Part shown: positions 1 to 6,705 of the stretch, one piece after another | Layout: every line of letters begins with the position of its first letter | Position numbering within the stretch: position 1 is the stretch's first letter | Assembly: GCA_964563125.1 (NCBI GenBank) | Contig: CAZLVY010000031.1 | Span: forward strand, 1-24,379 | Direction: 5' to 3' | DNA: 24,379 bases | Origin: UBA1368 sp964563125 | GTDB taxonomy: Bacteria > Bacillota > Syntrophomonadia > Syntrophomonadales > Syntrophomonadaceae | Notes under the pieces: generated by a model | Databases searched by the model: none | Told to the model about the DNA's origin: nothing | Seen by the model: the letters and a program-made list of their open reading frames with translations, nothing else | Translations under genes and position numbers: made by a program

Positions 1-34
1 AATACCATTAAAGACTTCTAAAGGACGGGTGTAT

Positions 35-111
35 CCGCTAAATTAGCAGCGACCAGGACCAATAATTCTCACCACTAACTGAAGTGTATTAGCGGCGATT
101 ATTGGTATAAT
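35..111 (+). promoter_or_regulatory. Putative promoter/operator region of the copper ATPase gene
   Basis: A TATAAT hexamer lies at 106-111, about 75 bp before the chosen ATG. No good -35 box is seen at the expected distance. Two perfect inverted repeats interleave here: CCGCTAA (35-41) with TTAGCGG (89-95), and ACCAATAAT (58-66) with ATTATTGGT (98-106), the last one touching the -10 box. This suggests an operator or a folded leader. It does not look like the G/C-tract CsoR operator. The assignment is inference only. Confidence 0.3.
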
Positions 112-184
112 AAGGTTAGGATGATGCTTTCAGTAACAATCAGTGCTTGGTTATAAAAATTATAATAGTAGAGAAAGGACCGCG

Positions 185-2914
185 ATGATAAATAAACAAA
201 CCATAAAAATTTCGGGCATGAGCTGTGCGGCCTGTGCTGCCCGGATAGAAAAAGGTTTAAATAAGCTTGATGGTGTGGAGTCAGCCAATGTTAATCTGGC
301 CATGGAACGCGCCACAGTTCAGTATGATGAAGAAAAGCTTGAACCTCAGGAATTTGAGGAGTTAATTAGTAAGTTAGGCTATAATGTGATTCATGAAAAA
401 ACTGCGGAAGCCGGGCAGGTGGACCTAAAGATATCAGGTATGACCTGTGCGGCTTGTTCTGCGCGTATAGAAAAGAAATTAAATTCTCTGGAGGGCGTTA
501 AGTCCGCCAATGTTAATCTGACAACCGAAAGGGGCAGCATCTCGTTTGATTCAGAGCGGATCAAGGCAGAAGATATGATAAAGGCTGTCAAAGAGCTGGG
601 ATATAGTGCTGAGAAAATCGAGGATGTCAGCCGTGAGCAGGAAAAAGAACAAAAGGAAACTGAGATCCGGAACATGCGCATCGCACTGCTGGCTTCCGCA
701 CTGCTGAGCTTACCACTGGTGATTGCTATGGTGTTAAGTTTGCTCAAGGCTCATAGTCCGGTACTTGATATACTGCATAATCAGTTTTTTCAGTTGGCTG
801 TAGCTACACCGGTGCAGTTTATAATTGGCGCCAGATTTTATAAACAATCATATTACGCTTTAAGATCAGGCAGTGCCAACATGGATGTACTGATTGCCAT
901 GGGTACTTCAGCAGCCTACTTTTTCAGCTTGTATAATGTGTTTTTTCAAACTGTCCCGGCTGGTATGATGAAAGATTTGTATTTCGAAGCCGCAGCTATT
1001 ATTATCACCTTAATTCTGCTGGGTAAATATTTGGAAGCCATAGCCAAAGGCAGGACCTCAGAAGCCATTAAGAAGCTGGCGGAGCTTCAGGCTAAAACTG
1101 CCCGGGTGATAAGGCAGAGCCGGGAAATGGATATACCAATAGAAGAAGTTATACTGGGAGAAATAGTAGTGGTGAGGCCGGGTGAAAAAGTACCTGTAGA
1201 CGGTAAAATCATTGAAGGCATGTCATCACTGGATGAATCAATGCTTACCGGGGAAAGCCTGCCTATAGATAAAAAGGCCGGCGATCTGGTGTATGGGGCT
1301 ACTATTAATAAATTTGGCGTATTTAAACTGGAAGCAACCCGCGTGGGCAAAGATACAGCCCTGGCACAGATAATCAAGATGGTGGAAGATGCCCAGGGAA
1401 CCAAAGCGCCCATTCAGAAGATTGCCGACCAGGTTGCAAGTGTGTTTGTGCCGGTGGTTTTAGGTATAGCTGCAGTAACCTTTTTGGTTTGGTATTTTAC
1501 AGGAGCAGGTATTAATAAATCACTTATCAGTGCAGTGGCGGTACTGGTTATTGCCTGTCCCTGTGCATTAGGACTGGCAACTCCCACTGCCATAATGGTT
1601 GGTACCGGCAAAGGCGCTGAAAACGGTATTTTGATTAAAGGCGGCGAACACCTGGAAATGGCCTATAAATTGGACACAGTTGTTCTTGATAAAACCGGCA
1701 CCATTACCAAGGGGCAGGCCGAAGTCACTGATGTTATCAGTCTGGGCTCATTAGATGAGAACGCTATATTAAATATGGCAGCGCGGGCGGAAAAAAGCTC
1801 GGAACATCCTCTGGGAACAGCTATTTATGATAAGGGTAAACAAGTTTATGGTCAGATTGATGATGCAGATAGTTTTGAAGCCATCCCCGGCAGGGGAGTA
1901 AAAGCAGTTATAGATGCGCAGGAAATATATGTTGGCACCAGAAAGCTGATGCGGGAAAAAGGTATCTCTTTTGCAGCAGTTGAAAAATCTATAACCGACC
2001 TGGAAGACCAGGGTAAAACCGCTATGCTCATGGCGGTAAATGGTAAACTGGAGTCCATTCTGGCCGTTGCAGATACTCTTAAGGAGAACTCGCGGGAGGC
2101 CATTGCTGATTTGCAAAATATGGGCTTAGAGGTTTATATGATAACCGGGGACAACCGGCGGACCGCTGACGCTATTGCTCGCCAGGTGGGCATAAAGACT
2201 GTACTGGCAGAAGTCTTACCGGAAAACAAGGCCATCGAGGTTCAGAAACTGCAAGCCCTCGGTAAAATCGTGGCTATGGTAGGAGAAGGCATCAATGATG
2301 CCCCGGCACTGGCTACTGCTGATATCGGCATGGCGATGGGCACCGGAACAGATGTAGCTATGGAAGCAGCAGACATTACCTTAATGAGAGGTGATTTAAG
2401 GACTATTCCTGCATCTATCAGGTTATCCCGCCAGACCATGAGAAAGATAAAGCAAAATCTCTTCTGGGCTTTTATTTATAACATAATTGGTATTCCCTTT
2501 GCCGCCCTGGGAATGTTAAGTCCCATTATTGCAGGTGCCGCTATGGCCTTTAGCTCAGTATCCGTAGTGACTAATTCCTTAAGTCTGAAAAGATATGATC
2601 CTAACCAGTCGAGAGTTACTATAGATGCTGCCGAGGAATGGAAACTTCCCGATAAGACTGATGAACAACCACTGCACAATAATCAAAAAGGAGATGTAAT
2701 TATGTCTAATGAAACTAAAATACTTAATGTAGAAGGAATGTCCTGCATGCACTGCGTTAATGCCGTGAAAAAATCGGTAGAATCCCTGCCCGGGATAAGT
2801 AAAGTAGATGTGGACCTGGAAGGAAAAAAGGTGGAAGTAGTATTTGACCCCGATAAGGTCAATGTAGAAAAGATCAAAGATAAAATTGATGAGGCCGGTT
2901 ACGAAGTAGTCTAA
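185..2914 (+). CDS. copA: Copper(I)-translocating P1B-type ATPase CopA with C-terminal CopZ-like domain
   Basis: This is a membrane pump that exports Cu(I) using ATP. The 909-residue protein starts with two heavy-metal-associated domains (GMSCAAC with Cys14/Cys17, GMTCAAC with Cys88/Cys91). It then has the TGES actuator loop (about 355), the CPC membrane motif (458-460), the phosphorylation site DKTGT (Asp502), the HP motif (about 541), TGDN (about 654), and the TM7 YN and TM8 MxxSS residues typical of Cu(I) pumps. The hinge motif reads GEGIND (about 700) instead of the usual GDGIND. After the last helix a hydrophilic linker of about 40 residues leads to a third metal-binding domain (GMSCMHC, Cys854/Cys857), normally a separate CopZ chaperone. 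The ATG at 185 was preferred over an upstream in-frame GTG at 143 because AAAGGA sits 5 nt before it. The pump assignment is firm. Whether the fusion is translated as one chain is less certain. Confidence 0.95.
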   Translation: MINKQTIKISGMSCAACAARIEKGLNKLDGVESANVNLAMERATVQYDEEKLEPQEFEELISKLGYNVIHEKTAEAGQVDLKISGMTCAACSARIEKKLNSLEGVKSANVNLTTERGSISFDSERIKAEDMIKAVKELGYSAEKIEDVSREQEKEQKETEIRNMRIALLASALLSLPLVIAMVLSLLKAHSPVLDILHNQFFQLAVATPVQFIIGARFYKQSYYALRSGSANMDVLIAMGTSAAYFFSLYNVFFQTVPAGMMKDLYFEAAAIIITLILLGKYLEAIAKGRTSEAIKKLAELQAKTARVIRQSREMDIPIEEVILGEIVVVRPGEKVPVDGKIIEGMSSLDESMLTGESLPIDKKAGDLVYGATINKFGVFKLEATRVGKDTALAQIIKMVEDAQGTKAPIQKIADQVASVFVPVVLGIAAVTFLVWYFTGAGINKSLISAVAVLVIACPCALGLATPTAIMVGTGKGAENGILIKGGEHLEMAYKLDTVVLDKTGTITKGQAEVTDVISLGSLDENAILNMAARAEKSSEHPLGTAIYDKGKQVYGQIDDADSFEAIPGRGVKAVIDAQEIYVGTRKLMREKGISFAAVEKSITDLEDQGKTAMLMAVNGKLESILAVADTLKENSREAIADLQNMGLEVYMITGDNRRTADAIARQVGIKTVLAEVLPENKAIEVQKLQALGKIVAMVGEGINDAPALATADIGMAMGTGTDVAMEAADITLMRGDLRTIPASIRLSRQTMRKIKQNLFWAFIYNIIGIPFAALGMLSPIIAGAAMAFSSVSVVTNSLSLKRYDPNQSRVTIDAAEEWKLPDKTDEQPLHNNQKGDVIMSNETKILNVEGMSCMHCVNAVKKSVESLPGISKVDVDLEGKKVEVVFDPDKVNVEKIKDKIDEAGYEVV
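2702..2914 (+). CDS. copZ: Candidate free CopZ copper chaperone made from an internal start inside copA
   Basis: The last 70 codons of the copA frame form a complete CopZ-type HMA domain with MxCxxC (GMSCMHC), the fold's usual length, and a typical end (DEAGYEVV). An AAAAAGGAG ribosome binding site at 2685-2693 lies 8 nt before an in-frame ATG at 2702, exactly as expected for an independent gene. In relatives copZ is often a separate gene next to copA. Here no stop codon separates the two, and the linker residues NNQKGDVI are literally the translated ribosome binding site. A free chaperone, a fused domain, or both could be produced. The domain is certain; its separate expression is inference. 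Confidence 0.5.
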   Translation: MSNETKILNVEGMSCMHCVNAVKKSVESLPGISKVDVDLEGKKVEVVFDPDKVNVEKIKDKIDEAGYEVV

Positions 2915-2954
2915 ATTAAATGCTGCTATTAACCTGCTGAGATAAAGTCAACCA

Positions 2955-3003
2955 AGGGGAGCTTGATGCTGTAAATGGTATTCGTGGCTCACCTGTTTTT
3001 TTA
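2955..3003 (+). terminator. Weak possible terminator after copA
   Basis: A GGAGC/GCTC pairing with a loop of about 20 nt is followed by ACCTG and a run of seven T (2997-3003). The stem is short, so this is a weak candidate. The rest of the 2915-3266 gap holds another hairpin (GCACCG 3045-3050 with CGGTGC 3066-3071, with an inner CTC/GAG) and the palindromic element described separately. Confidence 0.25.
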
Positions 3004-3072
3004 GTTTCATGCTGGGGCTTGTAGTAACCTTGTGAATGAGAAGAGCACCGACTCACTTAAAGAGCCGGTGCC

Positions 3073-3242
3073 CAGACCGTCAAAAAAGGCTAATAGCAAC
3101 CTTAATAGTATCGCGTGCGATACATTGTAGTGCCCTTGGGTGCTGCGTTAATTCGGAAGTCCCGTTCAATCGACGTACTTCATGTACGCCTCAATCACGG
3201 CCCTTCCGATCGCCTTGCTCTTAACCTTTTTTGCTCGCTCTG
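3073..3242. repeat. Dispersed imperfect-palindrome element, copy 1 (170 bp, one internal unit)
   Basis: The ends are imperfect inverted repeats: CAGACCGTCAAAAAAGG on the left (3073-3089), and on the right a run that, read on the other strand, begins CAGAGCGAGCAAAAAAGG. The pairing continues inward (CTAATAGCAA against TTGCTCTTAA). Inside are a perfect hairpin GTATCGC/GCGATAC (3108-3123), a TGCCC/GGGTG-like hairpin (about 3129-3143), and a long imperfect hairpin with TCGGAAG and CTTCCGA arms and a CGTAC-TTCAT-GTACG tip. Positions 3098-3242 match 15594-15738 with four differences by eye. No target-site duplication is obvious. It lies 25 bp past the gerW stop codon. It encodes no plausible protein. 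Confidence 0.85.
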
Positions 3243-3266
3243 GTGAAATTATAAAAAAAATTTAGG

Positions 3267-3623
3267 TTAGCAGCAGTTGCCGCCTTCTTTGTGCATGTGC
3301 ATCTTGCTCATAACCTCAGGTATTAGTTCAACCAGTTTTGCAATACTGCCTTTTTGAACGAGTGAATAGACCTGTACGCCATTTTCGTCAACAATAAGCA
3401 GAGCGGCAGGTGATACACTCAGACCGGCACCGCCGCCTTCGCCTTTACCAGCACCCTGTTGCGGGGCATCGCCTTCTCCGCCGCCAACTCCAAAGCCTAC
3501 CCGGACGGACATTAAAGGGATAATAGTCTTGCTGCCGCTAATAATCGGCTCACCAATCACCGTCTTGGCCTGCACCATATTTTCTAAATGGGAAACAATC
3601 GCTTCGATATTTTCTTTAAGCAT
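3267..3623 (-). CDS. ytfJ: GerW (YtfJ) family sporulation/germination protein
   Basis: GerW/YtfJ is a forespore-made protein needed for normal spore germination in Bacillus subtilis; its molecular action is not well defined. The 118-residue sequence has the family pattern: an N-terminal helix (KENIEAIVSHLENM), a VIGEPI/TIIP segment, a glycine-rich stretch (VGFGVGGGEGDAPQQGAGKG), then PAALLIVDENGVQVYSL. The start at 3623 is chosen because AGGAGG lies 9 nt upstream; the longer frame start (ATG at 3632) falls directly against that site. The start overlaps the end of the DUF2953 gene by 8 nt, implying translational coupling. The C-terminus has an unusual His/Cys-rich end (HMHKEGGNCC). The DUF2953-GerW pairing is also seen in Bacillus (ytfI-ytfJ), which supports the call. 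Confidence 0.92.
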   Translation of the reverse strand: MLKENIEAIVSHLENMVQAKTVIGEPIISGSKTIIPLMSVRVGFGVGGGEGDAPQQGAGKGEGGGAGLSVSPAALLIVDENGVQVYSLVQKGSIAKLVELIPEVMSKMHMHKEGGNCC

Positions 3624-4257
3624 ACTGAACATCCTCCTTTTGTTTTTTCTTAAATTTTATTTTTGGCCACCAAATGGCTCTGACCGGCTTCTTAAATAAA
3701 AAAACTATACCTATTGCCAGAATATGAAGGGGAATAAACCATCCCCTGAAGCTTCCCTTAATATCAATCACTGCTCTGGTGAAGTCAGGATCGAGAGCTA
3801 TAGAGCTGTTGTCTAAATTAAGGGCTGCTATAGTACCCACCATAACACCGGTCAGGGATGGATCATCAAAGCCATAAAGACCGGATAAATTGAAGTGCAG
3901 ATGCAGAGCTCTCAGCAGCTTTTGCAATACAACCTTTACTGCAGTAAATAGCTGCCGGTTAATAAAAGATGATATATTACCCAATGAGCCCTTTTTGGAA
4001 CTGCGCTTTTTTTTCGGTGCGGCTTTTTTCTCCGGCACAGAAATTGCTTTTTTTAATCCCAGCAAGCCAAATGATAAGTGGGTTTTTCCTTCATTAAGAA
4101 TCATTTCCAGGCTAATCAAGCCTCCAGCCCATGTAATCCGCCCCTGTAAGTTTAATTTCTGTGCATAATCTCCCCCAAAGCTGAAGTGAATTGGAGCTAT
4201 TAATACTATTGCCAACAGCGCGCCAAAGGCTAAAAGGATATAGATCAGAATTTGAAT
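3616..4257 (-). CDS. DUF2953 membrane protein (YtfI-like)
   Basis: The protein has no defined biochemical function, but the family is regularly found directly before gerW. The visible sequence has an N-terminal hydrophobic segment, a beta-rich region (SFGGDYAQKLNLQGRITWAGG), a lysine-rich linker (KKAAPKKKRSSKK), the family-type FNLSGLYGFDDPSLTGVMVG region, and a second hydrophobic helix near the C-terminus (FIPLHILAIGIVFLF). The first conventional start in frame is TTG at 4215, but it would cut the N-terminal helix in half and has no ribosome binding site. The frame stays open upstream to a TAG at 4264-4266. An AGGAGG (4272-4267) lies 9 nt before an ATT codon at 4257. I therefore place the start at ATT 4257, a rare initiation codon. 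A sequence error is the alternative. Confidence 0.75.
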   Translation of the reverse strand: MQILIYILLAFGALLAIVLIAPIHFSFGGDYAQKLNLQGRITWAGGLISLEMILNEGKTHLSFGLLGLKKAISVPEKKAAPKKKRSSKKGSLGNISSFINRQLFTAVKVVLQKLLRALHLHFNLSGLYGFDDPSLTGVMVGTIAALNLDNSSIALDPDFTRAVIDIKGSFRGWFIPLHILAIGIVFLFKKPVRAIWWPKIKFKKKQKEDVQYA

Positions 4258-4259
4258 AA

Positions 4260-4697
4260 CTAACTACCTCCTTTCTTTTCCTGGGGAGGGAAGATAAGCT
4301 TGCGGGCCAGAGCTAAAGTACCCGACTTTAGTTTGGGAAGTTGATTGCCGGCAGCATGACTCATCGTGGCCAGCAAACTTATACCGGGGAAATAACCAGC
4401 CCCTAAAATGGCAGGCTGCCAGGCTAATTTTTGGGCGTCCCAATAACCAATTGGAGAAGTTTTATTATCTGCTCTGCTGCGAACCGCCTGGTTAATAATT
4501 TGCTGGCGAAGATAAGGAAGTTCCATAGGAAGTTTCACTTCCACGGGTTGATCCAATTGCAGCCACAGGAGCTGTAGGCGTGCCATTTCCTGACGGCACG
4601 AACGGCATTGGCCCAGATGAACTTCCATAGTTTTTCGCAGTTGGGGATCTATTTCCCCATCCAGATACATTTGCAGATTTTCCTGATTACACTGCAT
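4260..4697 (-). CDS. Zinc-finger anti-sigma factor (zf-HC2 type)
   Basis: This is the likely anti-sigma partner of the ECF sigma factor encoded just upstream. The N-terminus carries the ZAS-type zinc motif: Cys3 and then His27-x3-Cys31-x2-Cys34 (HLGQCRSC), preceded by the usual YLDGEIDP helix. The remainder of the 145 residues is not strongly hydrophobic. A weakly apolar stretch around residues 85-105 may or may not be a membrane helix, so a soluble redox or zinc-responsive anti-sigma is possible. The start ATG at 4697 has GGAGG 8 nt upstream, inside the end of the sigma gene, 3 nt after its stop. The stop overlaps the proposed start region of the DUF2953 gene, pointing to one transcript. Confidence 0.85.
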   Translation of the reverse strand: MQCNQENLQMYLDGEIDPQLRKTMEVHLGQCRSCRQEMARLQLLWLQLDQPVEVKLPMELPYLRQQIINQAVRSRADNKTSPIGYWDAQKLAWQPAILGAGYFPGISLLATMSHAAGNQLPKLKSGTLALARKLIFPPQEKKGGS

Positions 4698-4700
4698 CGT

Positions 4701-5276
4701 TTATACCTCCCAACCGTAGTATGAGGATAATTCTTTGCGCAGAGCGCCTCGGGCACGGAATAAATGGGTTTTGATGGTGCCCAGCGGAACTCCGGTTTCG
4801 TTGGCAATTTCCTGGTAGCTCATTCCTTCCTGATGACGAAGGAAGAGCAATAATCGGTACTCCTGTGGCAGCTTTTTGATAGCCTCCTGCAGAAAACGGC
4901 CTGTTTCCTGCCATTCAATTTCCCGGGCAGGGTCATCCCCGGATGCTAAAGTGTCGCCCAGAGTAAACTTGTTATCAGCTAAGGGTTGATCCAGAAACAA
5001 GGGAGTGGTGCGCCTATTTAGGAAATTTACACAGTTGTTGACGGCAACCTGGCGCAGCCATGGTTTAAAAGGGCGATTTAACTGATAAGAATCCAGACTC
5101 TGAAAAACCTTGATAAAGGTTTCCTGGGTTAAATCCAGGGCGTCTTCACGATTACCGGCAAAACTAAGGCAAAGACTATATATATAGCCTTCATATCGGT
5201 GCATTAAATCATGATATGCGTCTTGCCGCATTTCCCGACACTTAAGTATCAGTTGGCGATCGTCCGCTGACAACAA
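4701..5276 (-). CDS. ECF-subfamily RNA polymerase sigma factor (sigma-70 family)
   Basis: This is an alternative sigma factor directing RNA polymerase to a small regulon. Its 191 residues show sigma region 2 (EDALDLTQETFIKVFQSLDSY, residues 44-64, then FKPWLRQVAVNNCVNFLNR) and region 4 (EGMSYQEIANETGVPLGTIK, residues 150-169, then THLFRARGALRK), the SigW/RpoE arrangement with no region 3. The start is one of two adjacent TTG codons (5276 or 5273) behind a GGGGGAG ribosome binding site. It is followed after 3 nt by the zf-HC2 anti-sigma gene, the standard sigma/anti-sigma pair. A TGAAAC-N16-TGTATA promoter upstream would fit autoregulation. Confidence 0.95.
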   Translation of the reverse strand: MLSADDRQLILKCREMRQDAYHDLMHRYEGYIYSLCLSFAGNREDALDLTQETFIKVFQSLDSYQLNRPFKPWLRQVAVNNCVNFLNRRTTPLFLDQPLADNKFTLGDTLASGDDPAREIEWQETGRFLQEAIKKLPQEYRLLLFLRHQEGMSYQEIANETGVPLGTIKTHLFRARGALRKELSSYYGWEV

Positions 5277-5300
5277 TTCTCCCCCTCTCTGTCACTTCTC

Positions 5301-5328
5301 TATACAAGTTTAATAGATAAAAGTTTCA
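5301..5328 (-). promoter_or_regulatory. Candidate promoter of the sigma factor operon
   Basis: On the minus strand TGAAAC (5328-5323) is followed by 16 nt and TGTATA (5306-5301). TGAAAC with 16 nt to a GTA-containing -10 box resembles the SigW-type ECF promoter, in line with autoregulation by the sigma factor. The overlapping TTGAAA-N17-TGTATA reading would equally suit the housekeeping sigma factor, so the class is open. The start codon lies about 25 nt downstream of the -10 box. Confidence 0.5.
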
Positions 5329-5427
5329 ATAGATGAAAATATTATTTTAAAAGGGTTTCTAAATTTATTTTACGGTAATGTTAGCCTAATATTCCTGCCG
5401 GTTAAATCAATCAATCTTTTGTTTTAA

Positions 5428-5456
5428 TTGACAAGGCAAAAACATTTAATTAATAT
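5428..5456 (+). promoter_or_regulatory. SigmaA-type promoter of cysK
   Basis: A perfect TTGACA at 5428-5433, a 17-nt spacer and TAATAT at 5451-5456 form a near-consensus housekeeping promoter. It implies an untranslated leader of about 150 nt before the ATG at 5615. I see no T-box (no GGTGG-type specifier sequence) and no SAM riboswitch in that leader. The rest of 5277-5614 holds nothing further that I recognise. Confidence 0.7.
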
Positions 5457-5614
5457 ATGAAAAATAGTTTCGAAAGCACCTTAATGTGGGACCTATACTT
5501 TATTTATGAGGATTTTCTCAAGCCGGGCTGGCATTATGACTAAATTTGTTGATGCTGATGATCTTATAAAATTTTGCTGAGCAATTATATATGTGAAAAG
5601 TGGAGGAAATAAAA

Positions 5615-6544
5615 ATGAGTAAAATATTAAAAAGCCTGACAGATTTAATAGGAAATACGCCGCTTTTGGAACTGTCCAACTATAACCGGGCCAATAATCT
5701 GCAAGCCAAACTGCTTGCCAAGCTGGAATACTTTAACCCGGGCGGCAGTGTCAAAGACCGGATCGGTTATGCAATGATTATAGATGCCGAAGAAAAAGGA
5801 TTGCTGCAAAAAGACTCAGTAATAATTGAGCCTACCAGTGGAAGTACCGGTATTGCGCTGGCTTTTGTATCAGCTGCCCGAGGCTATAAACTGATACTTA
5901 CTATGCCTGATACTATGAGTCTGGAACGTAGGAATCTATTAAAGGCATTGGGGGCGGAACTGGTTTTAACTCCCGGTGCTGATGGAATGTCAGGCGCCAT
6001 AAAAAAAGCGGAGGAACTGGCAGATAAGACACCCCACTCCTTTATACCGCAGCAATTTGAAAACCCGGCCAATCCAGCTATGCACCGAAAAACCACCGGT
6101 GAAGAAATCTGGCGGGACACTGATGGGGCGGTGGATATATTTGTGGCCGGAGTTGGAACCGGCGGCACCGTAACTGGAGTTGGTGAACTATTAAAATCTC
6201 GCAAGCCAGAGGTAAAAATTGTGGCAGTTGAACCATTTGACTCCCCGGTATTGTCAGGGGGAAAACCTGGACCACATAAAATCCAGGGCATTGGTGCAGG
6301 TTTTGTACCCGCAGTTTTTAACCGGGATGTAATTGATGAGATATTTAAGGTTAAGAATGAAGACGCTTTTGCTGCTGCGCGCAGCTTATCAGGTAATGAA
6401 GGTTTACTGGTAGGAATTTCTTCCGGTGCAGCAGTTTATGCCGCTGCCCAGATAGCGAAACGGCCTGAAAATAAAGGCAAAACCATTGTAGTTTTATTGC
6501 CCGATAGCGGGGAGCGATATTTGTCCACAGAACTTTTCCAGTAA
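5615..6544 (+). CDS. cysK: Cysteine synthase A (O-acetylserine sulfhydrylase)
   Basis: This PLP enzyme joins O-acetyl-L-serine and sulfide to make L-cysteine in the cytoplasm. The 309-residue length is typical. The PLP lysine is Lys47 in NPGGSVKDR. The substrate loop PTSGSTGIAL, the phosphate-binding GTGGTVTGVG and the late GISSGAA motif are all present. The ATG at 5615 is used because GGAGG lies just upstream; the longer frame from GTG 5600 overlaps that site. It is transcribed alone from a strong promoter and faces the nifU/nifS genes, which consume cysteine sulfur. CysM-like or cystathionine beta-synthase-like specificity is less likely given the length and motif set. Confidence 0.96.
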   Translation: MSKILKSLTDLIGNTPLLELSNYNRANNLQAKLLAKLEYFNPGGSVKDRIGYAMIIDAEEKGLLQKDSVIIEPTSGSTGIALAFVSAARGYKLILTMPDTMSLERRNLLKALGAELVLTPGADGMSGAIKKAEELADKTPHSFIPQQFENPANPAMHRKTTGEEIWRDTDGAVDIFVAGVGTGGTVTGVGELLKSRKPEVKIVAVEPFDSPVLSGGKPGPHKIQGIGAGFVPAVFNRDVIDEIFKVKNEDAFAAARSLSGNEGLLVGISSGAAVYAAAQIAKRPENKGKTIVVLLPDSGERYLSTELFQ

Positions 6545-6586
6545 TCATAGGATGAATTACTGTTCCCGGAAATGAATATCCTGATG

Positions 6587-6645
6587 ATGGCTGCGCCTTC
6601 CTCCAATTGTAGGCTGGTGCAGCCATGCCAATCTTTTGTTTACTA
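6587..6645. terminator. Terminator between convergent cysK and nifU
   Basis: ATGGCTGCGCC (6587-6597) pairs with GGTGCAGCCAT (6616-6626), 10 of 11 positions, with an 18-nt loop. The T-rich stretch ATCTTTTGTTT follows on the plus strand. It lies in the 161-bp space between the convergent cysK and nifU genes. Confidence 0.5.
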
Positions 6646-6705
6646 ACTGGCTGAATTATCACGTATACCAGGAGATACCATACGATCTGGATGAACTGAA
6701 AAATA

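Noticed and set aside
391..2877. Several minus-strand open frames inside copA
   Set aside because: They are shadows of a gene whose motifs are complete on the plus strand.
3045..3071. GCACCG/CGGTGC hairpin beside repeat copy 1 as part of the element
   Set aside because: Copy 2 lacks it, so it is outside the repeat; no T run follows, so it is not called a terminator.
3036..3224. 62-codon open frame across palindromic element copy 1
   Set aside because: It lies almost wholly in the non-coding repeat and has no ribosome binding site; the composition follows the palindrome, not a protein.
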